Below, piece after piece: positions 1 to 10,150 of a stretch of 64,000 bases of DNA (positions are counted from its first letter, which is position 1; every line of letters starts with the position of its first letter). Where the stretch lies: assembly GCA_009746045.1 (NCBI GenBank), contig RPFO01000164.1, positions 2,501,285 to 2,565,284 on the forward strand, given 5' to 3'. Position numbers and translations under genes: made by a program. The notes beneath the pieces were generated by a model, which made no database searches, was not told where the DNA came from, and saw only the letters and a list, made by a program, of their open reading frames with translations. Source of the DNA: Mesostigma viride. Taxonomy: Eukaryota > Streptophyta > Mesostigmatophyceae > Mesostigmatales > Mesostigmataceae.

Positions 1-1270
1 CCGCACCCATCATTTCGAAGAGATTGGCTCTTACATTCTGCAGGGCAGCCAGCAAGTACCTGTTCTTCATAGAAGGTAAATGCTCCAGCACCTTGTATTT
101 CGTGTACCTGTCCACGCACCAACAGTTGCATGCCCCTGATGTGTTGGATATCACACTGCAGATCACCAATGCTCTGAGGTAGAGCTTTGGCATGTGATTT
201 CCTGGGCTTGTTGGAGGACAACTGGCACTTACACCGTGAGGCAGCTTGCTGACACGCCTTAAGAAGGGGTGCCCTGCCCATACGGAAGGCAAAGTTGTTT
301 GACAGAGAAGTGGCATGCCCAAACATGTTGTGGATTCGGGCACCCAACTCCTGGTACACAGAGGAAGCAGTCCCTGGCACAGTCAGGACTGTGCTGTCAG
401 GATCCAGCATCACCATGCTGTCTTCCATCCTGTTCTGACTCAGAGCCTGAGTCACCCTGCTCATGCCCAACACCTGGACCGCCAGCAGGGACCACATGCA
501 TACCACCAGAGGCCTTCACACCCCTCTGTGGTTGTACATTGGTTCTCTCAAATGAGAGGTCCACCCTCGTGCCCAGCACGAGGATGCATAGGGTCAGACA
601 TACTTACAGCTGCATCAGCTGTCAAGGACGTCTTCATAGGAACCTGTACCTCTCCAGGTGACCTGGGGCCACACTGAACCTGGAGATCACCCTCTTGTTG
701 CCCAGATATAAAATCTGCATTGGAGCACCTGGCCTCCCCCCTGGGTGAATTAAGGTGTGTAGGGGTTGCCTCAGACAGTCACTGCTCCTTGTTGTCTTCT
801 TGCTGACTGCCCTTTGAAGGCTGGCCTGCCTGGGACTTGTTGTTGTTCTTCTTGTTGTTGTTGTTATTCTTGTTGCTGCCCTGGCCCTGGACTTCTGAAG
901 CTGGGACACTCCTTCTTGATGTGCCCCCACCCTTGCACAGGTAGCATTGTATCTTGGACTTGCCCTGGCCACTGCCCCCATTGTCAGACGCGTTGCCCTG
1001 CTTGGGCTGACCACCCACCCGCCTGAACACCGACTTGGAGTGTGACCTCCTGTCAGAATCAGGTGAATGATCTCCCTTGCGCTTGTGATGGTTGCCCCTA
1101 CGCCCTCCTTGGCTTCGGTCAGCCTCAGACGTCTTGGAGCCACCCTGGGTACGCCCGCCTGCCTGGGTAGCCTTCACTGCTGGCACTCCACCCTCAAACA
1201 GCTCCTCTGCCTCGAGAGCTTGTTTAATGATGACCTTGTAGGCCTTCAGGGTAGAGTGTGGGGCACACAT
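1..1270 (-). pseudogene. Decayed retroelement Gag/Pol remnant running off the left edge
   Basis: On the minus strand, about 1270 to 780 encodes a basic, Gly/Ser/Asn/Lys-rich Gag-like segment. Near 905-950 it reaches C-Y-L-C-K-G-G-G and the frame then breaks. Adding one base restores a CCHC zinc knuckle (C-x2-C-x4-H-x4-C, as in retroelement nucleocapsids), so a single-base deletion has split it. An Asn/Lys run follows (about 838-876). Nearer the edge (about 1-340), minus-strand translation gives a short H-x4-H pattern followed by Cys residues. This could be a GAG-pre-integrase or integrase zinc-binding region, but that reading is weak. Several frame changes lie between the two parts and no LTR was identified. 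The Gag zinc knuckle is the solid part; Ty1/copia versus Ty3 affiliation is open. Confidence 0.5.
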
Positions 1271-1325
1271 GACTTTTAAGGACCACGTGTCGCCTTATCC
1301 AGCCCAGAAACCTTGAGCCAGTTAA

Positions 1326-1612
1326 TTAATTAATTAATTAAACTCGTGCTCCCGTTGGGGAGTCACGGAGCCACCGAAGTGCTTTTAATCCCTGTGTGTG
1401 CACTACAGGAGAAAGGGCAGAGACCCCCAGTCTCCTTCATGCCAAAGGCATGCCACAGCTGCAATCGGGCGCGGCTAGCTAAAAGACAGGCTAACGATCC
1501 GGCAAACTGTGGGTGCAATAAGACCCATGTGAGCATGTCATAGCAAGGAGCGTGGGCAAGTAATCTGAACATAGCCAGGGCGTAGCATGGCTGTACTAGA
1601 ACTAGGCTAAGC
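1326..1612 (-). repeat. Interspersed repeat R1, copy 1 (LINE 3'-terminal region)
   Basis: This segment begins with TTAATTAATTAA and a GTGCTCCCGTTGGGGAGTCA box, then about 240 bp that recurs at 16600-16880 with only scattered differences. Read on the minus strand, the box plus TTAA is the same 3' end that closes the LINE copies at 22.8, 24.6, 43.7 and 48.4 kb. R1 therefore looks like a longer version of that LINE family's terminal region. Confidence 0.6.
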
Positions 1613-1699
1613 TATGGCTGGTTGTGTACCGTGCGTTGGCGGCACGTGACTAGGTTTGTTGGCACAGCTAGGCAAACATTCTAGGCATGGCTGCCTTAG

Positions 1700-3130
1700 C
1701 GACAGTGACTCCATGGTTACAAGCTAGGGCTATTGCTATTCTAGCCCGCTGGGGCGTCCACATCTTGTGGTTGATCATCAGGTCCCCGCCCCTCCAGTAC
1801 ACCTTGGGCTTCTGGGGTCCTGCTTATGGCGGAGGTATTCCGGCCACAGGTCGCGTCGCTGCTGTTGCTGAGCGGGGGTTAGGTCGTCATCCAGCGTCCA
1901 GGTGAGGTCGTGCAACCGCTGCGCGCGAAGAGGAACCGCTGCTTATCCTCAGGGAGATGAAGGTGAGCAGGACTGGTGGGGTGGCCGCCTTGTCCCGTGA
2001 GTGGGGAAGGCGTGGCACCCACGCAGTTCTACTCACCTACCAGGCCCATGAGGGTAAGAAGCTGTTTCTTGATCTCGTCAGCAAGGGAGGTTGACGTCTC
2101 ACCTGGCTTCTGGGGGAAGCGACGTAGCACCACTCGGCACTCGCGGCGAGCGCGATCGGTGACCTCCCGTTGCTGGGCCTGGCGGTGGTCCTCCAGCTCC
2201 TGGAGCTTCGTGGCGATGGCGTCGGTGGTGGAGGCGGTCGCTGTCCGCAGCAGGTCCGCGTAGGAGAGCGGGAGGTCACCAGCATCCTGCCGGGGTGGCT
2301 GGGAGGCAATGGTGGCCGTCTGCTTCGCTAGCTTTGGGACCTGTGTGGCCAGGGCCTCGGTGTGGGCGGTGATGGCCTCAAGCTTCTTCATGAGCACGCC
2401 GCACTTGCCTTCCACCTGGTTAAGGCGAGAGACAAGTGCAGCATGCGTTTCCGAAGCCTGCGCCGCGGTGTGTAGCGCCGTGAACTGTGGTTGTAGCTTG
2501 TGGACGACCTTGGTTTCCACGTTGGAGACCCGCGGCTCGACCGTGTTGACGTGGTGTTCAGCGAGGTCATCTTCTCGGCCAGCGGCCAGGTCACGTGCTC
2601 CTCCAGCACTGCGCGGATGTCATCCTTGCAGAGGGAGGAAGCCGATGGGGCTGCGGCTGTGCGGGGGCTGGGGCGTTGAGTGCGTTCCAAAGTTCTCTGT
2701 GGATGGCGCCGAAGCTGCGCTGGTAGTAGCTGGTCAAGATAGACTCGCCTTGGCGGGATTCGGCACAGGTGTAGAGCCAGGACGTGTCGCGGTAGTCGAT
2801 AGCCGCCTCCCTCTCCAGGGCACAAAGAGCTTCCGCTCCTTGTGAGGAACTGGAGAACTTCGACGACTTCCTGCGGCGACAGCTGCTGCCACTCGAGGAG
2901 GGAGAACATTCCGTCGCCGGGCAAGAATTTGCTCCATTGTGGCGATCGTGGCATGTTTCTTGGGCTCAGGCGAGGCGCTTGGCGAGGGTTGGCGGGTAAG
3001 CCTGGCGGCTGAACAATGGCGAGGGCGAGAGGTTGGGCTGGGCGCTGGGAAGCTGTGCCAGCTCCTTTTCCAGCCCTCGTTTTGCTTTGGTAGTCGTCAT
3101 AGCTGGTCACGTGCGTAACTTTGTCTATAC
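1700..3130 (-). pseudogene. Non-LTR retrotransposon ORF1 (nucleic-acid-binding protein), frameshifted
   Basis: Minus-strand frames between about 3130 and 1740 encode a protein clearly homologous to the ORF1 at 6094-7199. A helical, coiled-coil-like stretch (2520-2230; heptad-like 'LNQVEGKCGVLMKKLEAI') is followed by a basic segment with RECRVVLRRF (about 2150), matching RRCRVILRRF in the other copy. The C-terminal 'LDDDLTPAQQQQRRD' tail lies near 1890-1850. This layout (coiled coil, RNA-recognition-like fold, basic C-terminal domain) is that of L1-type ORF1 proteins, which coat LINE RNA. The frame changes at about 2390 and 2030 and again near the end, so it is probably inactive. No RT lies on this strand nearby. 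Confidence 0.6.
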
Positions 3131-3214
3131 TGCGTGGCAGCCGTAACCGTTTATACTGGCAAGTGCGTCTTAGAAAGGCGCATCGAATGCAAGTGGTCTG
3201 ACCGAATTTGGGGC

Positions 3215-3859
3215 TCAGACGCAAAAGATCTGAACTCCGCCGTCAGCCATACCGCCGTCAGCCATTTTCGCGTCTAGGATATTGAGCCAGTTGGTTAGGG
3301 CTATGTTATCAGCGACATTAAAGCCGTGAGCCCTGCCCTCCTCAACCATCTTACAATAGTTGAGAAAGTTCTGGATCAGGTCCCCCTTGACCTCCCACCC
3401 TTGATACTTGTCCTGCCAATGGATGCCGACCTTCTTGCGTTGGTCCTCCAGCAGCTCCTTCAGCTCAGCCACGTACAGTGCCCAGGCCTTATTGGCCTTT
3501 TTGCATTCCCTGGTTAGGTCCTTAATCTGGTCAGTACACTTGCCAAAAGTGCTACTGCCTATCCAGATTTGATAGTAATTTGTACCACCGTACAAGCTAG
3601 GGAACCCTTCCAATCCCTCCACAAACTCTTCAGCCTGCTTAGGCTTGGAGTCTGAGGTTACAGGCTGCAACTGATTGACAATTAAAAGACCCTGTGTGGT
3701 AAGATCAAAGCCATGAATAGCTTGTGCATTATTATTATTGTGAGGAAGGTTGGTAATCTCTCCGGTAAGCCCCACGTCATCTACGTGAGCGGTTCCACTA
3801 CCAGCACCCCCATTATTATTCCCACTGGCTGGACCCTTGCTACGGCGTCCCTCAGCCAT
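3215..3859 (-). CDS. Uncharacterised 214-aa ORF, possibly Gag-like
   Basis: An intact ORF starts at an ATG (3859-3857) and ends close to the ORF1 remnant on the same strand. The N-terminus is low-complexity (Gly/Asn-rich, including an NNNN run). The middle and C-terminus are globular-looking and rich in Trp, Lys and Glu (for example NKAWALYVAELKELLEDQRK). The last residues contain a short in-frame duplication, MADGGMADGG. I recognise no domain. Its position among retroelement fragments and its size make a Gag-like structural ORF or a transposon accessory gene plausible, but that rests on context only. No introns or catalytic motifs are evident. Confidence 0.35.
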   Translation of the reverse strand: MAEGRRSKGPASGNNNGGAGSGTAHVDDVGLTGEITNLPHNNNNAQAIHGFDLTTQGLLIVNQLQPVTSDSKPKQAEEFVEGLEGFPSLYGGTNYYQIWIGSSTFGKCTDQIKDLTRECKKANKAWALYVAELKELLEDQRKKVGIHWQDKYQGWEVKGDLIQNFLNYCKMVEEGRAHGFNVADNIALTNWLNILDAKMADGGMADGGVQIFCV

Positions 3860-4254
3860 CCTGCACTACCAGCTATTCAAAGAACACCTTAACAAAGCAG
3901 CAGAAAATATGTACAAAATTTTTGTGTCGCCACTGCCGCCTGCGCCGGTGTCGCTGCCGCCCCGCGAAATGCCGCTGAAAATTCGACAAAAAAAAAATGT
4001 CGACGAGTACTGCAGAAGAAAATTAGGCCGACTAGTAGTCAAGGCCCCTGAAGTCGCAGTACGTGTATACGAACTCGCGATCCTCCATATCCAGCTCCGG
4101 ACCTGCACCGGTATGAATTAAAACCGGCGTGCTCCCCGCCGCGTAAGTTGCGACGCGCCGACGCGCGACGAGGCGCAGAGGATGTGTAAAGATCGTCAAT
4201 AATTCCCCACCCGCGGGAATCCACTCTCGCACAGAGGCGAGAAATGCCACCAGG

Positions 4255-4740
4255 TTAATTAAAACCTGGCGCTCGCGACTGCGTACGCGCGAGTGAGCAG
4301 CGATAACAGCGCGAGATCCTGAAACAAATTTGTCGACACCGCCGGCGCGCCCCCGTGCGTAGCGATGCCCCCAGTTTGCAGGTTCTCTGGTAACCGGTGA
4401 GTGAAGAGAGGACGTTGTCCAACTCCTCAATGGCAGTCGTGACTTCGGTCACCGACCGCAAACCTCCCCGCACCTGGACCGTAAATGTCGATAAAATGTT
4501 TCGAATCTGGTCCAACAGGTTGCGGATTGCCGGCACCAGTGCTGGCAAATCGGGGTCCTCGGGGTTATCCCCGAGCAATGCGTGAGCTGCACGCTGCTGA
4601 CGATGAAGCTCGTCGAGCGAGACCGTTACTTCGTCGAGCAATTGCTGCCACGACGGCACCGTCGGTCTTGACGAAGAACCAGCCGGCGGAGCGGCTATTT
4701 CCTCATCGTCCGGAATCCGAAATTCTTCCGAATTTGGCAT
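4255..4740 (-). CDS. Uncharacterised 161-aa ORF, possibly Gag-like
   Basis: The ORF starts at an ATG (4740-4738). The N-terminus is acidic (MPNSEEFRIPDDEE) with a Pro/Ser linker, followed by about 100 residues of probable amphipathic helix (SWQQLLDEVTVSLDELHRQQ, then repeated Leu/Ile heptads) and a Cys/Arg-rich tail. Helical, coiled-coil-prone ORFs of this size occur as Gag or accessory proteins of retroelements, but no zinc knuckle or enzyme motif is present. It lies just downstream (on the minus strand) of the palindrome-rich region 4840-5390, which could be its promoter or an LTR. Function unknown. Confidence 0.3.
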   Translation of the reverse strand: MPNSEEFRIPDDEEIAAPPAGSSSRPTVPSWQQLLDEVTVSLDELHRQQRAAHALLGDNPEDPDLPALVPAIRNLLDQIRNILSTFTVQVRGGLRSVTEVTTAIEELDNVLSSLTGYQRTCKLGASLRTGARRRCRQICFRISRCYRCSLARTQSRAPGFN

Positions 4741-4840
4741 CTTTTTGACAGAGCGTGTAATACGAGTTGTGAGGGTAAGAATGCCACGAATTCCGCCATG
4801 GTTCTTGCAGGAAGTTGCCTTTATTAACAATCAGGAAACA

Positions 4841-5390
4841 CAGACGTAAGTCACGTCACTTCCAAGACTGCACGCAGCACAGACGACAGGGTCGCAGTGC
4901 CAAGAGAACGTGCACGCAAGAACTAGCGTCCCGGTGTGACCAAGTCACTCATATAGCTTACTAGGGACGCGTCCAAGTATTCAGCTGCACTGTCACAGCT
5001 GAACTGTCAATCAATTGATTACACAGACTCTGGCACGCCTTTGGCGCGCAGATCTATCAATTGTCCATACGGCTAGTCCTGTGGACCTATCCGTACACTA
5101 GTCAGCATCAATTGTCTCATAGGTCCTGGCGCGCTACAGTGCGCCTACCTATCAATTGACCATCAAGTCCTGTACAAGTCCTGTCAACGTCCTGCGGACT
5201 ATCAAAGTGACACTTGTACATCCTGTGTCCGTACGCGCCCACAGTGGCGCGCCGGGTACTGTCGGCACAGCCTAGGAAACGTCATAACTTTTACGTTCCT
5301 TAACCAAATGAGGCGTTCAAGGTGCCGTTGGAAAGAGCGTAACAATCTCTATCCATCTAACGTAAATCCTTTACGTTAACTATACCCACA
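4841..5390. other. Non-coding palindrome-rich segment, possible LTR or promoter
   Basis: There is no credible ORF. The stretch repeats short palindromes: TCAATTGA-type cores at about 5010, 5056, 5108 and 5152, several GGCGCGC/GCGCGCC motifs, and many CCTGT/AAGTCCTGT words. It sits immediately upstream of the minus-strand ORF at 4740. A single LTR of a minus-strand element would fit, but I could not find a second copy in the window, so this is a suggestion only. From 5390 to 5830 I see nothing beyond a C-run at 5460 and AT-rich sequence. Confidence 0.25.
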
Positions 5391-5825
5391 GGCATAACCC
5401 ATTTCACCATGCATAGGATGTTTTGCTGGGCAACAACTATCTGCCGTGCCTGACTGCCCCCCCCCCCCCTGCCTTGCTGCCCTTGTGTCCTCTTCAATGG
5501 TGGTGCTCTGTGTGCCTGCAGGCCTCCAGAGCATGAGTGCTGGCAACTGTGTGGCTTTGTTCAGGCAAAGAAGCATCATTGATCATGATGACACCTGAAG
5601 AAGAAGTAAATTAATTGGCTGGGCTTGATGCGGCCTGTGTTATTTCACAATGGTGTAAACGTATCGATGAGACGCCCAATGTGGGGCTAAATCCTCATTG
5701 TAAATCAAGAGAGACAACTGTTAATGGGATGTATTATTATTTGTAATAAAGAAACCATTTGGAATGATGGCCTGTTAAGCTGTTCTTAACAGTGCTTGTG
5801 TTGTAATGCTGGCAAATCTGCATTT

Positions 5826-6095
5826 TCCCCTTTTTTATCACTGTCATTTTTACCACTTTGTGGTATTTTTTTACCACCCTCATTTTTACCACTTTTTACC
5901 ACTTTTTACCACCCTCACTTTTACCACTTTGTGGCGTGTTTTTACCACCCTCGCTTTTACCACTTGGTGGTATAATTTTTTACCACTTTGGTGGTAAAAG
6001 GGGTGGTAAAAGGTGGTAAAATGATTTTACCACCTGCTTTTCTCCTAGCGTTTTCCACCGTTTTACCACTTTTTACCACTTTTTACCACTTTTAG
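5826..6095. repeat. (TTTTTACCAC)n-type tandem repeat with inverted segment
   Basis: Degenerate 9-11-bp units of TTTTTACCAC run across this segment. At about 5985-6040 the units turn round (GGTGGTAAAA), giving a local inverted repeat. The same repeat reappears as a regular 10-bp array at 7606-7735, so the two arrays bracket the ORF1 element. Confidence 0.75.
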
Positions 6096-7199
6096 GTCAC
6101 CAAGCCCGCCTGGGAATGGCTGCTTCAAGAACCGGAGGCGTACTTGAAGGCAGTCATCATGTGCAGCTACCTGCGCTGCGACGCCCACGACATCACCCAA
6201 ATTGGCTACGCTGGCCTCAGGAGCCTCCTGCATGAGCGCAGACGGGCAGCCACAGCAGCTGCAGCATCCCCGCAGAGCAGCACCTCCCCCAGCACGGACT
6301 CCATCCGAGCTGCAGTGGCGGAGCAGCTGGCGCCGATGGCTGAGCAGCTCGCCGCCCTGAACGCGCCTGACGGCCCACTCAACACTCTCTCGGCCAAGGT
6401 CAACAACATTGAAGCCAGAGTCGCCCTTAAGCTCCAGCCTCAGTTTACTGCTACGCAAGAGCACATTGCCACCAAAGTTTTCGAGGCCACAGCCACTGTG
6501 ACCACCCGCCTTAACCAGGTGGAAGGCCGAGTCGGCCAAGGCACCGTGAAACTTGAGGCAGTTGCCGCCAAGGTAGACGCCCTGGCCACGCAGGTCCCCG
6601 AGATCGCCGAGCGAACGGCCACCATCGCCGCCCAACCTGCTGGTAGGGCTAGTGATGACCCCTCGACTCGCGCCTCCTGGGCGGACCTGCTCAAGAGCCA
6701 GGCATCCTCTACCACGACCGCCATCACCACCAAGCTCCAGGAGCTGGAAGACACGCGCCGCGAGGCCGCTGACCGCGACCGTCGCCGCTGCCGGGTCATC
6801 CTCAGGCGCTTCGACATGCTGCCGGAGGAGACCCCAGACTCTCTTCTCGACGAGCTGAAGAAACAGCTCTTGGCGCGCATGCAGCTGCCAGGTGCGATAC
6901 TGCAGGGCGCCTACCGCCTGCCCCATCCACGGGCCAAGGCTGGGCCCCCTCCAGTGGTCCTCACCTTCAGCGACATCACAGCCCGAGTTCGGTTCCTCTC
7001 TCGCCGCAAGAAGCTGGTGGACACCTCCTGGTCGCTTGACGACGACCTGACGCCAGCCCAGCAGCAGCAACGCCGCGATCAGTGGCCCGACTACATCCGC
7101 CACAAGACCAACCCCGAGAAGCCCCAAGTGTACTGGCGGGGCGGGGACCTCTACGTCAACAAGAAACTGTGGAAGCCCCCCCGGGCTTCCCCGGGATAG
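6094..7199 (+). CDS. Non-LTR retrotransposon ORF1 protein (coiled coil plus RNA-binding region)
   Basis: The frame is open from about 6095; the first in-frame ATG is at 6159 (MCSYLRCDAHDITQIGYAG). The N-terminal part is helical. Residues from about 6310 to 6620 show long heptad patterns (LAPMAEQLAALNA, TRLNQVEGRVGQGTVKLEAV) typical of the trimerising coiled coil of LINE ORF1. A basic RRCRVILRRF segment follows at about 6784. A region with PPVVLTFSDITARVRFLSRR (about 6940-7010) resembles the C-terminal RNA-binding domain of L1 ORF1, and it ends at TAG 7197-7199. Related copies lie at 1700-3130 (-), 9085-9250 (-), 45676-47013 (+) and 48700-48900 (-). No RT follows; the 3' UTR instead runs to a hairpin and TTAA tail at 7571-7606, so this may be a deletion derivative. 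Confidence 0.7.
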
Positions 7200-7606
7200 A
7201 GCACTCCAGCTAGTTGTCTAGATGGGGGCAATCGATGATGGGATAGCTTAGGCATTACAGCACTTGAAACGATATTAGCGCACAGCGTTATAGTACCTTC
7301 AATTAGCTCTGGCACCTTGTGGCCATCAGCTTGCGCCTTAATTAGCCGACGTCTTGAGCCCACCTCACATTTGTAGCATAAGCTATGCGTCAGCCTACCT
7401 ATGGTATTGCACTGGTTGTATTGCACCCACAGTGTTGCGCCCCGGCACCATGCCGTGGAGAGAGCGCTCTGTGGCCTGCCCACCTGCGGCAGTGAGAGAA
7501 GCTAGGGCGCCCTCCCTCCTTCTCACTGTGTATATAGGGTTGAAGGTTCCTTTACTCTGTATTGGCACCCACGTGACGCAGTCACGTGCTTATTAATTAA
7601 TTAATT
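7200..7606 (+). mobile_element. 3' UTR and tail of the ORF1-bearing LINE
   Basis: No ORF. The segment ends with the perfect inverted repeat CACGTGAC-GCA-GTCACGTG (7571-7589), four bases, then (TTAA)n to 7606. The identical hairpin and tail close the minus-strand RT element at 44019-44065, so ORF1 here and RT there share a 3' end and probably a family. Bases 7418-7560 are paralogous to the sequence flanking the large CACTA element (9775-9812 and 20882-20970). Confidence 0.6.
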
Positions 7607-7735
7607 AATTACCACTTTTTACCACTTTTTACCACTTTTTACCACTTTTTACCACTTTTTACCACTTTTTACCACTTTTTACCACTTTTTACCACCCACT
7701 TTTACCACTTTTACCACTTTTACCACCAACGAGTT
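7606..7735. repeat. (TACCACTTTT)n array
   Basis: About ten nearly perfect 10-bp TACCACTTTT units are followed by shorter TTTTACCAC units. The array abuts the TTAA tail of the upstream LINE and the 3' end of a minus-strand LINE fragment. Confidence 0.9.
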
Positions 7736-7736
7736 C

Positions 7737-8030
7737 CTAGTGGTTGTGGGCACCACGGCCCGAATCGCTATGAATGCCATACGCGGTCACACGCGGAGCC
7801 CCCACAGACTTGGGGGTGGTCAACTTCATCACTACTTGCCATCTATCCTTGCGTACCATCTGCCTCCATAAATTGACAGACAAACCAGGATCGAGGCTGC
7901 CCGGGTGTGAGCCCGTCACGTCTACAGTAGCACATGTCCATGCCGACTCTATCACGAAAAGGGGCATTATTACCGGCATACGAAAAGGAGCTTGGCTCTG
8001 GAATCGTTAATTGTCCACATTGTCGCGTAC
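7737..8030 (-). pseudogene. LINE reverse transcriptase C-terminal fragment
   Basis: Minus-strand frames from about 8030 to 7740 match the C-terminus of the RT at 44119-45207 almost word for word: RxGMDMCYxRRDGLTPGQP, then RQMVRKDRWQVVMK and GAPRVTxYGIHSDSGRGAH. The copy is strongly 5'-truncated and crosses frames. It encodes no RT catalytic motif and is non-functional. Confidence 0.7.
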
Positions 8031-8451
8031 GTCGCTGCAGCAACACAATGTTTTCTGGCACACGCGGGCTTTTAATTGGTTCCCGCCGCACATTTGAAAG
8101 TGCTGTCCTCCGGATTTTCGCCTTTGCACCGTGTGCAGTTCTTGGACGTTTGGAATCATGGCATGGCTAACGTAATGACTGACTAGCTAGACCTTTTCAG
8201 TGGTTTTCCATTTGCGGGTATTTCCTCGTAAATTTATGGTGGCCCGAGAGCGATCGCAGCAATGGTGCTCACCACTATAGACACTCCCGGCTGGCCAGTT
8301 AGGCTCGAAACATGCACACGCCATATGATCAAGCAAGCTGTTTCCGGCCCCACCGTCTAGGTCATGAATCTAGTCGCTCTACACGTAAGCCATGCAGCCT
8401 GCATCATTTCAATGCACAAGGCTACACATTTCCATTGATCACCATTCATTC
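8031..8451. other. Non-coding spacer, nothing recognised
   Basis: No coding potential, no repeats shared elsewhere in the window that I can see, and no structural RNA. Confidence 0.4.
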
Positions 8452-8577
8452 ATATGATTCATCATCCTGAACGACTCGAACACGCGGACAAGATAACGGC
8501 AGGCTCGAGCTACCATGGTCCGGATTCTCCTGATTTCTGGCCTGCGCTGGTTGTCTCCTTGATACCCAGCCAGGGTT
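8452..8577 (-). repeat. Interspersed repeat family D, copy 1
   Basis: On the minus strand this reads ATCAAGGAGACAACCAGCGC, then GGCCAGAAATC, GGGAGAATCCGGACCATGGT and a TCGAGTCGTTCAGGAT end. The same order of blocks occurs at 24585-24700 (+) and 62291-62400 (+). A fragment lies at 62540-62580 (-). It is short and non-coding, perhaps a SINE or a LINE 5'/3' fragment. Confidence 0.6.
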
Positions 8578-8606
8578 AAACCACAACCCCCGCGCCGGTT
8601 TAATTA

Positions 8607-8780
8607 ATTAATTAGGAATGTTCATGACTCCGTTGAGAACTCGTACATGTGGCACATAGCCCTGAGAAGGGGCATATCGGGCCTTAATTAATACATTCTG
8701 GGCTACTTCCTGCAAGGGTCAGGATGTAAACTACACCTAGCTGCTCTAGGTGCACCAAGTGCACCTGCACCACCGTGATC
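8607..8780 (-). repeat. SINE-like repeat family A, copy 1
   Basis: About 165 bp, non-coding. Read on the minus strand it goes from GGTGCAGGTGCACTTGGTGC through CTTGCAGGAAGTAGCCCAGA and CATATGCCCCTTCTCAGGG to an imperfect CTCC-CAAC-GGAG hairpin and a TTAATTAATTAA tail. Eight copies or pieces are in the window: 8.6, 18.0, 44.0, 45.25, 45.5, 48.4, 48.6 and 62.6 kb. Confidence 0.65.
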
Positions 8781-9080
8781 TATCAGAGCATGTGCAAAGG
8801 GGGCTCGTCATGGGGTGGAAGTTCGATCAGCATGGCTATACAGAGGCTAGGGCATGGCGTCTCAGCAGAGAGTAGCTCTCTGCGTGGGCACAGCAGATCG
8901 ACTAAATAAATAAAGCTAGGCAGCATCTGGTGTGTGGCACATCATGGGCACACATGTACATACATGACTAAATAATGCTCTTGAATCAGCTGGTATATAT
9001 ATAGTGCCTGTAGTAGGCGTACATGTACAAGGCCACGGTCTATCTATTCTACACTACTACTGCTGCTGTATTCCCCTAAG
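8781..9080. other. Non-coding spacer
   Basis: Mainly AT-rich sequence. The words GGCATGGCATCTCAGCAGAGAG (in pieces) and the 'aaataatgct' context recur near 48475-48560 and 45380, so it is probably also repeat-derived. No ORF was recognised. Confidence 0.3.
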
Positions 9081-9084
9081 CTAG

Positions 9085-9245
9085 CTGGGGCGTCTGGAGT
9101 CGCTGGTGCCGCGGGGCTCGCGTGCCAGGGCTTGTGGCCGACGTAGATGGCCGCCCCCTTCCAGTACACTGGCTTCCCTAGCTGCCGTGGTCTGCCGGAG
9201 CTGGAGGTAGGTCGGCCATAGCTCCCGCGCCGTTTTGGGAGGGTA
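9085..9245 (-). pseudogene. LINE ORF1 C-terminal remnant
   Basis: Minus-strand translation gives RELWPTYLQLRQ, a single-frame break, then WKGxAIYVGHKPW. This matches the ORF1 tail (RDQWPDYIRHK ... YWRGGDLYVNKKLW) at 7075-7180. It is a short fragment with frameshifts. Confidence 0.5.
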
Positions 9246-9249
9246 TAAA

Positions 9250-9456
9250 GGCCTCTCCCGGAGCCTGAGAGGTTTTAGGGGCATGCATACCCAGGGTTCA
9301 CCCACAAAACCCTTAAATTTAATGTATGCCCCTAACCCTGGGTATGAATGACAAACAGCCCAGCAGGCCATGGATCGAAACCTGGAGAATTGCTGATGAT
9401 TAACCCGGACCTGGGTATATGCCCCTAAAAACCTGCAGGCTCCGGCGGGAGAGGCC
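9250..9456. mobile_element. Small inverted-repeat element (MITE-like), 207 bp
   Basis: The ends form an imperfect terminal inverted repeat of about 45 bp, starting GGCCTCTCCC on the left and ending GGGAGAGGCC on the right. Each arm continues through an AGGTTTT(T)AGGGGCAT block and a TACCCAGG block. There is no internal ORF. A target duplication is not clear, so the superfamily is unassigned. Confidence 0.65.
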
Positions 9457-9864
9457 CTTAATTAGATTCTCCCTTGAACCGGCTGATCGATGCAGCTAGA
9501 AGATATTTGTAATTATTTTTTTTATTTAGATTAGCATAGTAGTTAGCATAGTAGATTAGCATAGTAGTAGTTAAGATTAGTGCTCATAGTACTTATTGGT
9601 TGTCTCCTTCAATAGTTCTCCATGGCATGCCCATGTGCATTACTGTACGCAAGTACTTACTTGAACCGGCACCTCTAAATGTGTTCTTTGCAAGCCTATC
9701 CATGGGCCTCTGGACCAAGGGGCAGCGCTTGCAGTAAGGCTTACTGCATCTGCGATGCTTTTCGCTATGTCAAAGCTTTATTGCACCCACAGTTGGATGC
9801 ACCATGATGCAGCACTATACTTTTCGTCCGAGGGTGGTAAAAAGCATCCGAGGCGTAAATTACG

Positions 9865-10150
9865 AGGTGGTAATTTACTCCGCTTTTACTCTTACCGTTT
9901 GCATAGGAGGTCGGATCTTTCTCGTAAGCTACGAGTTAGATCCGAGGTAAGATCCGACGTCGTAATTTACGAGGTAGTAATTTACGAGGTAGTAATTTAC
10001 GAGGTAGTAATTTACGAGGTAGTAATTTACGAGGTAGTAATGTACGAGGTAGTAATGTACGAGGTAGTAATGTACGAGGTAGTAATTTACGAGGTAGTAA
10101 GGTACGAGGTAGTAATTTGCGAGGTAGTAATTTACGAGTTGGTAATTTAC
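9865..10150. repeat. CACTA subterminal repeats
   Basis: A 15-bp unit GTAATTTACGAGGTA is repeated about ten times with single-base variants (GTAATGTACGAGG, GTAAGGTACGAGG). In CACTA elements such subterminal motifs bind the element's own DNA-binding protein (the role of TNPA in En/Spm). Here that role is inferred from position only. Confidence 0.75.

Noticed and set aside
4841..5390. Confident LTR call
   Set aside because: No second copy, no verified primer-binding site and no TG...CA boundaries with TSD.
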